Below are positions 16,418 to 24,986 of a stretch of DNA of 39,466 nt, one piece after another. The notes below the pieces were generated by a model. That model did not search any database. It was not told the origin of the DNA and was given only the letters and a program-made list of their open reading frames with translations. The stretch covers positions 32,248 through 71,713 of the forward strand of contig PMNU01000015.1 in the NCBI GenBank assembly GCA_003165675.1. The letters are read 5' to 3'. The stretch comes from Chloroflexota bacterium. GTDB taxonomy: Bacteria > Chloroflexota > Limnocylindria > Limnocylindrales > CSP1-4. How positions within the stretch are numbered: position 1 is the first letter of the stretch; every line of letters starts with the position of its first letter. The translations under genes were made by a program, and so were the position numbers.

Positions 16418-17218
16418 CTACCGACCGGACCGGGCGGCAGACAGGCCGAGCGCGGACTCGAGGTCAAGGACCGAGTCGATCGTCAGATCCGGCCGTGCGT
16501 CTGGAGCCGGCGGAGCCACCGGCAGATACGAGTCCTCGGGCTTCCGCCTGACCCAGGCCGCTCTCCAGCCGACTGCGTGGGCCCCCATGACGTCTGCGCC
16601 GATGTCGTCACCGACGTGGAGTATCTGAGGCCCGCAGGCTACGCCCAATATCCTCGCCGCGATGTCGAAGATCTCCGGTCGGGGCTTGATGACGCCGACC
16701 CGGTGCGACACCACGACCGCCGACAGATGTGGAAGCCAGCCGGCGGCCTCGACGAAACGATCGACGGCGAGAGCGAGAGGCCAGTTGGACACGATGGCCA
16801 GGCGGTGGGAGCGGGCCAGTCGCCCGAGCATCGGACCGATCTCCGGCGGGATCGGGGTGTTGCCCGCAAAGTTGTCGGCATAGGCCTCCAGGATGGCCTC
16901 GATTTCGCGCGGCTCCGAGTATGCCTTCAGAGCGGCGTCGTCCCAACGGGCTCCGTTGGACGGCACCGGCCGGCCCCGCATTCTGGCCAGCACGCGGAGG
17001 AGGCGAACGTCCATGTCGGCCTCCCGGCCCTCCGGAACTTCCTCGTCGAACTGACGGCGACGCTCGTCGCCCCAAACGTCGACGAAGTCATCGACCGAAC
17101 AGCCGACCAGCTTGGCCGCCAGCTTGGCGGTCAGGTGCAGCACCCTGGCCATCGATCCTGCCGGGAACGGCACCAGAGTGTCACCGAAGTCGAAGGTTAT
17201 CGCCTCGACGCCATCCAT
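16418..17218 (-). CDS. HAD-superfamily hydrolase
   Basis: About 266 residues. HAD motif I is DFGDTLV (residues 9-15); the nucleophile Asp is followed by Gly and then Asp, slightly unlike DxDGT/DxDxT. Motif II is IVSNW, motif III has the Lys in VIKPRPEIF, and motif IV is HVGDDIGADVMGA, all as in the HAD-IA/YjjG group of small phosphatases. The substrate is unknown. Its ATG overlaps the helicase stop in TGATG, so translation is coupled to the helicase. Confidence 0.88.
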   Translation of the reverse strand: MDGVEAITFDFGDTLVPFPAGSMARVLHLTAKLAAKLVGCSVDDFVDVWGDERRRQFDEEVPEGREADMDVRLLRVLARMRGRPVPSNGARWDDAALKAYSEPREIEAILEAYADNFAGNTPIPPEIGPMLGRLARSHRLAIVSNWPLALAVDRFVEAAGWLPHLSAVVVSHRVGVIKPRPEIFDIAARILGVACGPQILHVGDDIGADVMGAHAVGWRAAWVRRKPEDSYLPVAPPAPDARPDLTIDSVLDLESALGLSAARSGR

Positions 17219-20200
17219 CACTTAGCCACGCTCGCAGGGCAGATGTCGCGGAAGGCGCAGTAGCCGCACGCGATGTAATCCGGAGTGGCTTCGAATCGGC
17301 GGGCGCGGATGCCGCGGGCCGCCCGACGAACTGACTCACGAGCCTTCTGGAGCCGCTTCTCGTCCACGTCGACTCGTCCCACCAGGCCCGACTCCAGGAA
17401 CCACAGCTGCAGAGCCGCCGGCAAGCGGCCAGTCTCAGCCTCCCAGGCCATCGCATAGATCTGCAATTGGAGCGACTCGCGGGCACGCTCGCGAGCTCGA
17501 GCCGGGTCGCGAACGTCGCTCGACTTGTAGTCAGTGATAGTTACGCGCTCCGGATACAGACCCGGCAGCGCCGGCGTGACGGTGTCGGACCCTGGTCCCT
17601 CCCCCGCTCCATCGTCGGGGGCCGGGGCGGCCGGCAAACGCTCGATGTCGACGCGGTCTATGCGGCCACGAATGCGATCGCCGTCCAGGGTGAAGCTGAA
17701 CTCGTGTTCGACATAGGCCGGCACGGGCGCCCCGGGCTGCAGCTGTCCCTCCCTGAATCGGAGCAGCGCGGCCCGCCCCGCTGCCAGGCGCGCCTCCTCA
17801 TGCTCGCGCGTAAGAAATCCCTCATTCGACCAGGCCCGATCGAACGCCGCCAGCAGCTCGTCCTCTGTCATGACGGCCCCGCGCGCCGCGCGGCGGTGGA
17901 ACTCCTGGACGGCCTGGTGCAGAGCGGAGCCGTACACGATGGAGTGGTGCGGCGCAATCGGCACGCGGAGAACGTGCACGTACTTGTACTTGAGCGGGCA
18001 AGTCAGGTAATCGTCCACCTGGTAGAAACTGAGCGAAAGCGGCCCCTCGCCTGGCTGGCGCCCGGGTTCGACCGGTTCGGCCACCGGCTCAAACGCAGCC
18101 AGCCGTTCGAGAGGAGAGTGGGCCGCAGCGTCGGCAGCGGCACCGGTGGCCGCCGTTGCGGGCAGGTCGAGCGCTTCCAGCACGAACTGCGACACACGGC
18201 GGGTCCGCCGCCCACCGTAGTCGGCGGCGTGAGAGAGCACCAACTCATCACGAGCCCGGGTCATACCGACATAGAACAGCCGACGTTCTTCCTGGAGGTG
18301 AGCGTCACCCTCTGGCAGGACTTCCTTTACTAGCTCAGTAGGGAGACGGAGCGGCTCGCGCCGGGTCCGGGCCGGGAAGCGGCCATCGACCAGGCCCGTC
18401 ATGAAGACCACCGGGAACTCCAGGCCCTTTGCCTTGTGAACCGTCAACACCGCGACGGCCTCGGCCTCCGGATCGACCTCGGCCGTCGCCGGATCGTCGC
18501 CCGCATCGATCAGCGTCTGAAGATGCCGCGCCACGAAAACCACGCGATCGTCCGGCAGCAGATCGGACTGGGCTCGAATGATTTCGAAGAAGCGGGCGAC
18601 GTTCTGGAGGGCCTCTTCGGCCGCCACCGAATCCGTGGATGCCAGCCTCGAGAGCAAGCCGCTGTCCCGCAGGAATCGGTACAGGACTTCTCCGGCCGGG
18701 CGCTCGTGCGCGAGCTCGGTATAGCGCCGCAGGTCGGCGACGAGCCGCTCCAACTTGGCGCGAGTGTCGGGGGTCAGCCGCAGCAGACCGGGCTGTCGCG
18801 TCAGCTCGTCGAAGACCTCCCACAGCGAGCGGTTTCGACGACGCGCGCTGTTGACCAGGGCCGTGAGATCGGGCCCGCCCAGGCCGTACACGTCGGATGC
18901 TGCCAGCGCGTAGACATCGACGCTGCCGGAAAGGTCCGCGACCGCCCGCAGGAAGGCCAGCAGGAGCCGGATCTCCGGCCGTGCGTACAAACCCGAGGTG
19001 CCGGAGAAGCGCCACGGCACTCCGGCGAGGTTAAGGCTCCGCAGAATCGGATCCGCATCCGCGTTCGCCCGAACCAGGACGGCGAAGTCCCGCGGCGCCG
19101 CCCCGGCTGCAACCCGCGCGGCTATTTCGCGCGCCACGCCGTCCGCCTCTTCGGAACCCGTGGCGAACACAAGATGCCGAACCGGCCTCTGGGCGCTCCG
19201 GCGTTCGGGGACGAGCCGCTTGTCGATCCCGTTGCGAACCTCGAGGCGGTCCGGGTCGTTGAATCGGATGAGGCGGTAGCTCGCATCGAGGAGCGGCGCC
19301 CCCGAGCGGTAGTTGCGGCGCAGCACGATCTGGCGGACGCGACGATGCCGCCGCTTGAACTCCAGGATGTTGCTGATGGCCGCGCCGCGGAACTTGTAGA
19401 TGGATTGATCGTCGTCGCCAACGACGGTTACGTTCCCGTGCGGAGCGGCAAGGAGTTCCACCAGCTCCGCCTGAGCCCGGTTCGTGTCCTGGAACTCGTC
19501 CACAAGGATGTAGCGGTAGCGGCGCTGAAGCTCCAACCGAGCGGCCGGCGACTCGCGCAGCAGCCGTAAGGCCAGACTGACCTGGTCGCCGAAGTCGATC
19601 AGGCCGGCCTCACGCAGCAGCTTCTGATACTGCTCGTATGCTCGAGCGAGCTCAGTCTGGCGGCGAGCATCCTCCGCGAGTGCGGCAGTGTCGTCGGCAT
19701 CGAACCCAACGCCAGTTCCGGCACCAGTCGGGCGTTCGGCACACTGCGCCCGCAACTCGGCCGCAAAGTCGACGTAGGCACCCGGGCTCACGTCCTCGTC
19801 CTTGCATCGGCTGAAGAGCGTCGCAAGCGCCCCGAGGAAACGCGTCGGATCGCCCAGCGGCCGATACTCCTCCAGTTCGAACTCGAATAGCCGCTCTCGA
19901 AGGAAGATCACGACCTCCGGCCGCGACAGCACACGCAAGTCGGTGGGGAGGCCCAGCTCGAGCGCGAACTCACGGACAAGACGGTCACCAAAGGCGTGGA
20001 ACGTGGAGATGGCCGCGTCCGTGTAGCCGTACGGGACCAGCTGGTCGACTCGGACTTGCATCTCGTCCGCGGCTTTGTCCGTGAAGGTGAGGGCCAGGAT
20101 CTCCGACGGGCGGGCCCTGCGGGTTGCGATCAACCACGCAATTCGGCGAGTGATTACCTGCGTCTTGCCCGTGCCTGCGCCGGCCACGACGAGCAACGGA

Positions 20201-20376
20201 CCGTCGCCGTGGCACACGGCGCGCCGTTGCTCTGGATTCAGCCCTTCTATGAGTGAGTCGACGCCATCACCCGCCCCGGCTGGCTGCGGGTCCTCGTTCG
20301 GCTGCGCCCTCCAGACAGGTATCTGCTCCAGCGGCAGCGGTTCATGTGTCGATGCCCTGCGGCCCTGACGCGTCAT
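17218..20376 (-). CDS. UvrD/Rep-type helicase fused to a Fe-S PD-(D/E)XK nuclease (AdnB/AddB-like)
   Basis: A 1052-residue protein. The N-terminal superfamily 1 helicase has Walker A AGAGTGKT (65-72), VDEFQDTN, GDDDQSIYKFRGA, a late VHKAKGLEFPVVF and LFYVGMTRARDEL. The C-terminal nuclease has VYGSALHQAVQEF, GRIDRVDI and ITDYKSS (the D-x-K core), LQLQIYAMAWE, and four cysteines (C793; C1037, C1040, C1046) placed like the 4Fe-4S cluster of AddB and Cas4 nucleases. Fusions of this type occur in AdnAB break-processing enzymes of actinobacteria. No second subunit lies in the window. It processes DNA ends by inference only. The ATG at 20376 has a weak Shine-Dalgarno. Confidence 0.92.
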   Translation of the reverse strand: MTRQGRRASTHEPLPLEQIPVWRAQPNEDPQPAGAGDGVDSLIEGLNPEQRRAVCHGDGPLLVVAGAGTGKTQVITRRIAWLIATRRARPSEILALTFTDKAADEMQVRVDQLVPYGYTDAAISTFHAFGDRLVREFALELGLPTDLRVLSRPEVVIFLRERLFEFELEEYRPLGDPTRFLGALATLFSRCKDEDVSPGAYVDFAAELRAQCAERPTGAGTGVGFDADDTAALAEDARRQTELARAYEQYQKLLREAGLIDFGDQVSLALRLLRESPAARLELQRRYRYILVDEFQDTNRAQAELVELLAAPHGNVTVVGDDDQSIYKFRGAAISNILEFKRRHRRVRQIVLRRNYRSGAPLLDASYRLIRFNDPDRLEVRNGIDKRLVPERRSAQRPVRHLVFATGSEEADGVAREIAARVAAGAAPRDFAVLVRANADADPILRSLNLAGVPWRFSGTSGLYARPEIRLLLAFLRAVADLSGSVDVYALAASDVYGLGGPDLTALVNSARRRNRSLWEVFDELTRQPGLLRLTPDTRAKLERLVADLRRYTELAHERPAGEVLYRFLRDSGLLSRLASTDSVAAEEALQNVARFFEIIRAQSDLLPDDRVVFVARHLQTLIDAGDDPATAEVDPEAEAVAVLTVHKAKGLEFPVVFMTGLVDGRFPARTRREPLRLPTELVKEVLPEGDAHLQEERRLFYVGMTRARDELVLSHAADYGGRRTRRVSQFVLEALDLPATAATGAAADAAAHSPLERLAAFEPVAEPVEPGRQPGEGPLSLSFYQVDDYLTCPLKYKYVHVLRVPIAPHHSIVYGSALHQAVQEFHRRAARGAVMTEDELLAAFDRAWSNEGFLTREHEEARLAAGRAALLRFREGQLQPGAPVPAYVEHEFSFTLDGDRIRGRIDRVDIERLPAAPAPDDGAGEGPGSDTVTPALPGLYPERVTITDYKSSDVRDPARARERARESLQLQIYAMAWEAETGRLPAALQLWFLESGLVGRVDVDEKRLQKARESVRRAARGIRARRFEATPDYIACGYCAFRDICPASVAK

Positions 20377-20398
20377 CTGGCGAGACTCGTCGGCGGCA

Positions 20399-20417
20399 GT
20401 GACATCTCACGTGTCAC
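20399..20417. repeat. Short inverted repeat upstream of the helicase-nuclease
   Basis: GTGACA-TCTCACG-TGTCAC, a perfect 6-bp inverted repeat 23 bp before the helicase start, in the 86-bp space between this gene and DUF4446. A second one, GCAGA-TCCG-TCTGC, lies at 20434-20447. Both are possible operators. They do not match the Gram-positive LexA pattern CGAAC-N4-GTTCG. Confidence 0.35.
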
Positions 20418-20462
20418 GGCACGGGGTGGGCAGATCCGTCTGCTGCATCCCCTGTTCGAGGC

Positions 20463-21278
20463 CTAACGGCTCCCAGGCTTGCGGCCGACACGTTCGGCAT
20501 CGACCTCGACAGGCTCTGCGGCCGGCAAGTCTTTCGGCTTCTCCTGGCCCTTCGCACGGTCGCTGGTCGGGCGCTTGGCAGTCTCGTGGACGAGACCAGC
20601 GGGAACTGGCGGTGCGGCCTTCGGGGCCTGGGCCGAACCCCCATTAACGGCGGCTGCCGGAGCCGAAACGTCACGGGTCCTGGCAGCCGGCGCAACCGCC
20701 GCAGGAGCGTCTTTCGGCGCGGCGGGAACCGCGCTCGGCGCCGGCGCCGCCCTGCCCGCGGCTGCAGATCGCGCCGGCGTAGCCGGCCGCATCGGCCGCC
20801 TGGACCGAGCTTCGTCAATCGCCTCCTGCTCCTCGGTGGACAGCGTGGTATCTGCCTTGCCACCGACCACGGCTTTGGCGTAGATGCGAGTGCCGGTTCG
20901 CGAGTGAAGGCTGCTGATTACGAACCCGTCATCGGACTCGTCCAGCAAGGCCAGAACGAAGCTCTGGTTTCCACCCGTGTCGGGGAACGGATTGAATCTG
21001 ATCAGCCCCTGCCGCGAGAAGTGGTGGCGAGCCGAACTCTCGAGGATCGTCGTCCGACCCGTTAGCTCGTCCAGGTCGCGCCCGACCTGATGGACCTTCT
21101 CCAGGTGCTGGCCCAGAACCGCCTCCAGATCGCCTCCGTCGGCGCCGCCGGTGAGTTGATTGATACGCCGCTTGAGTCCGCTCAATTGCAGCGACTGCAG
21201 CATGACGATCGCCAGCAGGCACAAGCCAGCCAGGACCAACGCAATGGCGGCCGCGTTGTTGGAAAAGAAGTCGACCAC
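20463..21278 (-). CDS. DUF4446 family protein
   Basis: A 271-residue protein with an N-terminal membrane segment at about 9-30, a short coiled coil at about 32-75, then the family core (SRQGLIRFNPFPDTGGNQSF, with ALLDESDDGFVISSLHSRTG), which I recognise as DUF4446. The last 120 residues are a low-complexity Ala/Pro/Arg/Lys tail unlikely to fold. Function unknown. Start GTG at 21278, GGAGG 5 nt upstream. Confidence 0.85.
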   Translation of the reverse strand: MVDFFSNNAAAIALVLAGLCLLAIVMLQSLQLSGLKRRINQLTGGADGGDLEAVLGQHLEKVHQVGRDLDELTGRTTILESSARHHFSRQGLIRFNPFPDTGGNQSFVLALLDESDDGFVISSLHSRTGTRIYAKAVVGGKADTTLSTEEQEAIDEARSRRPMRPATPARSAAAGRAAPAPSAVPAAPKDAPAAVAPAARTRDVSAPAAAVNGGSAQAPKAAPPVPAGLVHETAKRPTSDRAKGQEKPKDLPAAEPVEVDAERVGRKPGSR

Positions 21279-21303
21279 AGGTACCTCCGCTCGATCGCCT
21301 CCG

Positions 21304-21312
21304 AGTCTACCA
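21304..21312 (-). promoter_or_regulatory. Candidate extended -10 for the DUF4446 gene
   Basis: Minus strand TGG-TAGACT, an extended -10 (TGn) with four of six hexamer matches, 25 bp upstream of the start codon. No clear -35. Confidence 0.3.
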
Positions 21313-21513
21313 GCCGCGGGCGCACGGGTGCTCTGGATGCGGCGCCAACAGCGCCGACGCGACTCCCACGAGAAGGCGGCCCCGCCGAGAAAGGGACTCC
21401 GACGAGGCGAACCGGGATGTTATCCTCCGCGCGAGCGAAACGAGACAGTGACCAATCTGCGGGGCTCGCCCCGCGTCGCCCACGCTGGAGTCAACGGAGG
21501 CCCCTCACACAAG

Positions 21514-21909
21514 ATGGCCAAGCGAAACCGCGGATCGAACCGTCCCGGCCAACGGCGTCCCGATAGGCACGGTTCCGCCAGACCCCAGTCACAGCCCACG
21601 CCTCGCGCCGGGGGCAGTCTCTCGGCGGCCGAGGAAGCTCGAGCGGCCGAGATCGAGTCCCAGATCGTCGCTCAGGAACGCGCCTCCGAAGCCGGCCGAG
21701 CTCGGACGCGAGAACGCACTCGAGCCAGCGAAACCGCGCGGCCTGGCCGAGCCGGCGGCCAGGGCTTGCTGGCTGCTCGGGCGGCTGAGGAATACGCCTA
21801 CGTGGTTCGGGACGTGCGCCGGATCCTGGTCGTCGGCGGGACGGTTGCCGCAGTTCTCGCCGTCCTCTATGTCCTGATCGACGTGGCCCACGTCGTCACG
21901 ATCAGCTAG
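21514..21909 (+). CDS. Small basic protein with a C-terminal membrane segment, unknown
   Basis: A 131-residue protein. The first 90 residues are low-complexity, rich in Arg, Ala, Ser and Glu (an RASEAGRARTRERTRASE-like helix). One hydrophobic segment near the C-terminus (about 104-127, LVVGGTVAAVLAVLYVLIDVAHVV) could anchor the protein like a tail anchor. It starts at an ATG with GGAGG 13 nt upstream, longer than ideal. No family recognised; coding confidence is moderate. A hairpin (GCGGGG-CTCG-CCCCGC, 21459-21474) lies in its leader. Confidence 0.55.
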   Translation: MAKRNRGSNRPGQRRPDRHGSARPQSQPTPRAGGSLSAAEEARAAEIESQIVAQERASEAGRARTRERTRASETARPGRAGGQGLLAARAAEEYAYVVRDVRRILVVGGTVAAVLAVLYVLIDVAHVVTIS

Positions 21910-21940
21910 CGCCGCGCCGCCCCCAACGGCGAAAGAAACC

Positions 21941-22115
21941 TCAACCGTCTCGATTTGGTCTGTCCAGAACCCGTCTCACGGCGTCGCGCAGTTCCTTTGG
22001 CGTGAACGGCTTGGCCGGGACCGCACCTTTGGCGGCCGCACTCGTCAGCTCGTCTTCGCGATCCCGAGGATAGCCGGACATGAAGAACGTCCGCGGCGCG
22101 CGACCCCCTTTCCGC
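21941..22115 (-). pseudogene. Remnant of a response-regulator receiver domain (C-terminal fragment)
   Basis: One minus-strand frame reads from about 22115 to a TGA at 21941 and gives RTFFMSGYPRDREDELTSA, then AAAKGAVPAKPFTPKELRDA and VRRVLDRPNRDG. This matches the end of a CheY-like receiver domain: the beta-4 FFMSGY, the conserved Lys-Pro-Phe (KPFTP) and the final helix. The N-terminal half with the phosphoacceptor Asp is missing, and no start codon with a Shine-Dalgarno was found. It is probably a decayed remnant of a two-component protein. Its 5' boundary is approximate. Confidence 0.65.
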
Positions 22116-22182
22116 CAGGGGTGTGATGTTATTCGCGTAATTGCAGCTGTCGGGAAACCGGCCAGCCTGTAGCATCGAGTTC

Positions 22183-23685
22183 ATGGCACCGCGCCGAGTC
22201 AATTCCACGCCAGCCGGCGACTCCGGCGTTCAGCAGTCCGCGTTCGTGCCCCCGCGTGGTCGGCAGCCCCTGGCAGCCCGTATGCGTCCCCGAACGATCG
22301 ACGAAGTTGTCGGTCACGAACGGCTGATCGGCGAACGTGGGACGCTCCGCCGGGCGCTTGAGGGCGGCCATCTCGGCTCACTCCTCCTCTGGGGACCGCC
22401 TGGCAACGGCAAGACGAGCCTGGCCCGGGTCCTGGCCGACGCTGCACACGCACGGATGGTCACCATCTCCGCGGTCATGAGCGGCGTCGCGGAGGTTCGC
22501 GCTCTGATCGTCCAGGCCCGCGAGCGGCTGGCCCTCAACGGCCAGCAGACGATCCTGTTCATCGACGAGATCCATCGTTTCAACAAGGCCCAGCAGGACG
22601 CCCTGCTCCCGCACGTCGAGGATGGGACGGTCACCCTCGTCGGAGCGACTACTGAGAACCCCTACTTCGAGGTCAACTCGGCTCTTCTGTCACGGCTTCG
22701 GGTGTATCGCCTTGAGCCACTCACAGATGAGCAGGTTGCGACGGTCGTCCGGCGCGCCCTCACCGATCCGGATCGCGGTCTGGCCGGCGACCTGGGGCCG
22801 GCCGGCGGAGTTGCCCTTGCCGACGAGGCGTTCAACCTCCTCGTCGAGCTATCCGCCGGGGACGCCCGACAAGCACTCAACGTTCTCGAGGGCGCCGTCT
22901 CGATTGCCGATTCGGACAAGATCCGCGACACCGAAGGGCACGTCGCACCGCGCGTCGAAGACGTCGAAGCCGCGGCCCAGCAGCGGGCCCTGGCCTACGA
23001 CCGCGCCGGCGACGGCCACTACGACACGGTCAGCGCCTTCATCAAGAGCATTCGCGGCAATGATCCGGACGCCGCCCTGTACTGGCTGGCGTCGATGATC
23101 GCGGCCGGCGAGGACCCCAGGTTCATCGCCCGAAGGCTGATCATTCTGGCTTCTGAGGACGTAGGTCTGGCGGATCCTCGCGCGCTGGCAACGGCCGTAG
23201 CCGCCGCTCAGGCTCTCGAGTGGGTCGGCTTGCCCGAGGCCCAATACGCCCTGGCCCAGGCCACGGTCCTGCTCGCGGTCACGACGAAGAGCAACGCCGT
23301 AGGCCGGGGCTACTTCGCCGCCATGGCAGACGTACTCGGCAAGGGCTCGCTGCCTGTCCCCGCCCACCTGAGATCGAGCGGCTTCGGTCGCCGCGATTAT
23401 CGATACCCCCACGACTTCGAGGGCGACGACATAGATCAGCAGTACCTGCCCGATTCCCTGACGGGCCGCCGCTACTACTTCCCGGGCGACCAGGGCGCCG
23501 AGGTCAAGATCGGCGAGAGACTCGAGCGTCTCGCGACCGCCCGCAGAACGATCACTCGCCGCAAGACTCCCGTCGAGGGCCAGCCACACGCCGACCCTAT
23601 GGCCACAGGCTCGGAAGGGATGCGCCGGCGGCAGCAGAGCCTCCGCGATCTCGCCGACGAGGAGCGTCGCGACGCCGGGGAGTGA
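22183..23685 (+). CDS. rarA: Replication-associated recombination protein RarA (MgsA)
   Basis: A 500-residue AAA+ ATPase that acts at stalled replication forks. After an unstructured 30-residue N-terminus come [20 protein letters not shown], Walker A GPPGNGKT (71-78), Walker [12 protein letters not shown], sensor 1 [12 protein letters not shown] and arginine-finger SALLSR. The C-terminal family part contains [38 protein letters not shown] and the terminal [10 protein letters not shown] segment. ATG 22183 is preferred; a TTG at 22141 is in frame but belongs to the region overlapping the receiver remnant. A TAGCAT box lies 7 nt before the ATG, and no Shine-Dalgarno is seen. Confidence 0.95.
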   Translation: MAPRRVNSTPAGDSGVQQSAFVPPRGRQPLAARMRPRTIDEVVGHERLIGERGTLRRALEGGHLGSLLLWGPPGNGKTSLARVLADAAHARMVTISAVMSGVAEVRALIVQARERLALNGQQTILFIDEIHRFNKAQQDALLPHVEDGTVTLVGATTENPYFEVNSALLSRLRVYRLEPLTDEQVATVVRRALTDPDRGLAGDLGPAGGVALADEAFNLLVELSAGDARQALNVLEGAVSIADSDKIRDTEGHVAPRVEDVEAAAQQRALAYDRAGDGHYDTVSAFIKSIRGNDPDAALYWLASMIAAGEDPRFIARRLIILASEDVGLADPRALATAVAAAQALEWVGLPEAQYALAQATVLLAVTTKSNAVGRGYFAAMADVLGKGSLPVPAHLRSSGFGRRDYRYPHDFEGDDIDQQYLPDSLTGRRYYFPGDQGAEVKIGERLERLATARRTITRRKTPVEGQPHADPMATGSEGMRRRQQSLRDLADEERRDAGE

Positions 23686-24056
23686 CCGCCGCGAGAACCC
23701 CCACTACGCCACGGGTCCTGGGCCTCCCAGCCTTACTCAACCGGGTTATTGCGGCAGCCTCAGGTCGGTTGCAGCGTTCACATGGAAGTTACGAGGCGTC
23801 GGGCAGACCTCTCCCGAGCTGGCGAATCTGCATTGCCGTCGCTGAGCCGCCCGGTACGGATCCAACCAGACCGACCAATACTCAGTTGCGTCTCCAGGTC
23901 TGCATAGGGAATGCCATGTCACGAGCGCACGCTGTCGCGCCCATCGTCGGCGTAGAGGCACCATTTCGGGGACCTGTGAAGGTCGTGCGGCCTGCCGTCC
24001 CATGAGCCGCACGCCACCTCAGGGAGCCGACCACCTCGTGCTATCTCGAGCGAGCC
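23686..24056. other. Gene-free stretch after rarA
   Basis: 371 bases with no gene I can support. Open frames on both strands, including one of 88 codons (23746-24012, minus), give translations without any recognisable domain. A short hairpin (CTGGG-CCT-CCCAG, 23718-23730) downstream of rarA could be a weak terminator. The next small frame begins at 24057. Confidence 0.5.
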
Positions 24057-24209
24057 ATGCTCGCCGGGCAGTCGCCGGCGATCACCGACCCCACCTACGA
24101 GTCGGCCGGGTGCGACTCCGGCAGGGTCGACGCCGACCGCGGCTCGCTGCGTGTCGTCGGAAATGAGCGGGGAAACGTGATCGAAGCCAAGGATCGCCTG
24201 CCGGCCTGA
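24057..24209 (+). CDS. Possible 50-residue small protein, unknown
   Basis: ATG-to-TGA frame of 50 residues (MLAGQSPAITDPTYESAGCD, followed by a charged C-terminus). The upstream frame stays open for several codons, and GAGCGAG precedes the ATG. No family recognised. It may be a real small protein, a gene remnant or chance; evidence is thin. Confidence 0.25.
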   Translation: MLAGQSPAITDPTYESAGCDSGRVDADRGSLRVVGNERGNVIEAKDRLPA

Positions 24210-24233
24210 TCCCCGCGCCGCCGTCCGATGGAT

Positions 24234-24647
24234 CTAGGGCTCCAGATCGAGGACGCGGACGTGCTTGGGCCGGAATATCGCGATCGGAGGACGGTCGAAC
24301 GCGGCCACCCGAGTCACTCCAAGTCGCTCGGCGGTAGCCACCAGAACCGCGTCCGTCAGCCGCGGCCGGTACTCGGTAGTCTCGCGCATCAGTTCCGTGG
24401 CGCGGAGGAGATCGGCCGTCGTCGGCCCAACCACCTTGACGGCGCCGCTGCCGATCGAACTGAGGAGCGCGAAGGTTGCGCCCAGACCCAGCTCCCTCTG
24501 GAGCAGCAGGTCGAGCTCGGCCAGGGTGAGAGCCCCAATCATCAACGGTTCGTCGACCCGACCGAACCAGGCGACGGCGGCGCGGTGGTTCAGATCGGAC
24601 TGATCGGCCGCCGCGAGAACGGCGCTGGAGTCGAGAAGGATCGCCAC
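24234..24647 (-). CDS. vapC: PIN-domain ribonuclease toxin, VapC type
   Basis: A 137-residue PIN domain. Acidic active-site residues are visible: D6 in ILLDSSAV, E44 in LTLAELDLLL, D99 in RLTDAVLVATAE and D118 in AAFDR. VapC toxins cleave RNA (tRNA or rRNA) when not bound by antitoxin. It follows the antitoxin gene by 3 bp, as usual for vapBC. Confidence 0.88.
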   Translation of the reverse strand: MAILLDSSAVLAAADQSDLNHRAAVAWFGRVDEPLMIGALTLAELDLLLQRELGLGATFALLSSIGSGAVKVVGPTTADLLRATELMRETTEYRPRLTDAVLVATAERLGVTRVAAFDRPPIAIFRPKHVRVLDLEP

Positions 24648-24650
24648 CTG

Positions 24651-24902
24651 TCAGACCTCGTCGGGTCCGGGTCGAAGTCCGGCCTCACGGCGCGCAATCA
24701 ACCGGCCGTCGAGCGACAGCCTTCCGTGTTCGCTGCGGCCGACCGCCAAGAACGGCAGGTCCGGCACGGCGTCGTGAGCCTCGAGGTACGACTGCACTGC
24801 GGCAGTCAGGACCGCGGTCTTGGTCATGGCGCTCCGAGCCGCAAAGCGATCGAGCCTGTCCAGCAGATCCGAGTCGATCAGAATGGTCGTCCGCTTCTGC
24901 AT
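24651..24902 (-). CDS. vapB: Ribbon-helix-helix (CopG-like) antitoxin, VapB type
   Basis: An 83-residue protein. Residues 1-45 fit a ribbon-helix-helix DNA-binding fold (strand KRTTILIDSDLLDRLDRFA, then a helix containing MTKTAVLTAAVQSYLEAH). The C-terminal part is the likely toxin-binding tail. RHH antitoxins neutralise the PIN toxin and repress their own operon. The start overlaps an AT-rich inverted repeat. There is no Shine-Dalgarno; the -10-like TATATG is 7 nt upstream, so translation may start on a leaderless transcript. Confidence 0.85.
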   Translation of the reverse strand: MQKRTTILIDSDLLDRLDRFAARSAMTKTAVLTAAVQSYLEAHDAVPDLPFLAVGRSEHGRLSLDGRLIARREAGLRPGPDEV

Positions 24903-24917
24903 ATGCCGTCATATATA
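24901..24917 (-). promoter_or_regulatory. Candidate operator and -10 region of the toxin-antitoxin pair
   Basis: ATATG-CCGT-CATAT (24901-24914) is a perfect inverted repeat overlapping the antitoxin start codon. The minus strand continues with TATATA/TATATG, a -10-like box. It is an AT-rich island in GC-rich sequence, where an autoregulatory RHH repressor would bind. Confidence 0.45.
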
Positions 24918-24986
24918 CCACACCCGTAGGGCCTGGGCGAGTCGTTACTATTCCTCGACATCCCAATACGCAGAGAGGTGGCCGCC

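Noticed and set aside
23746-24012. An 88-codon minus-strand frame after rarA
   Set aside because: No Shine-Dalgarno or recognisable domain; cannot be told from chance in this GC-rich sequence.
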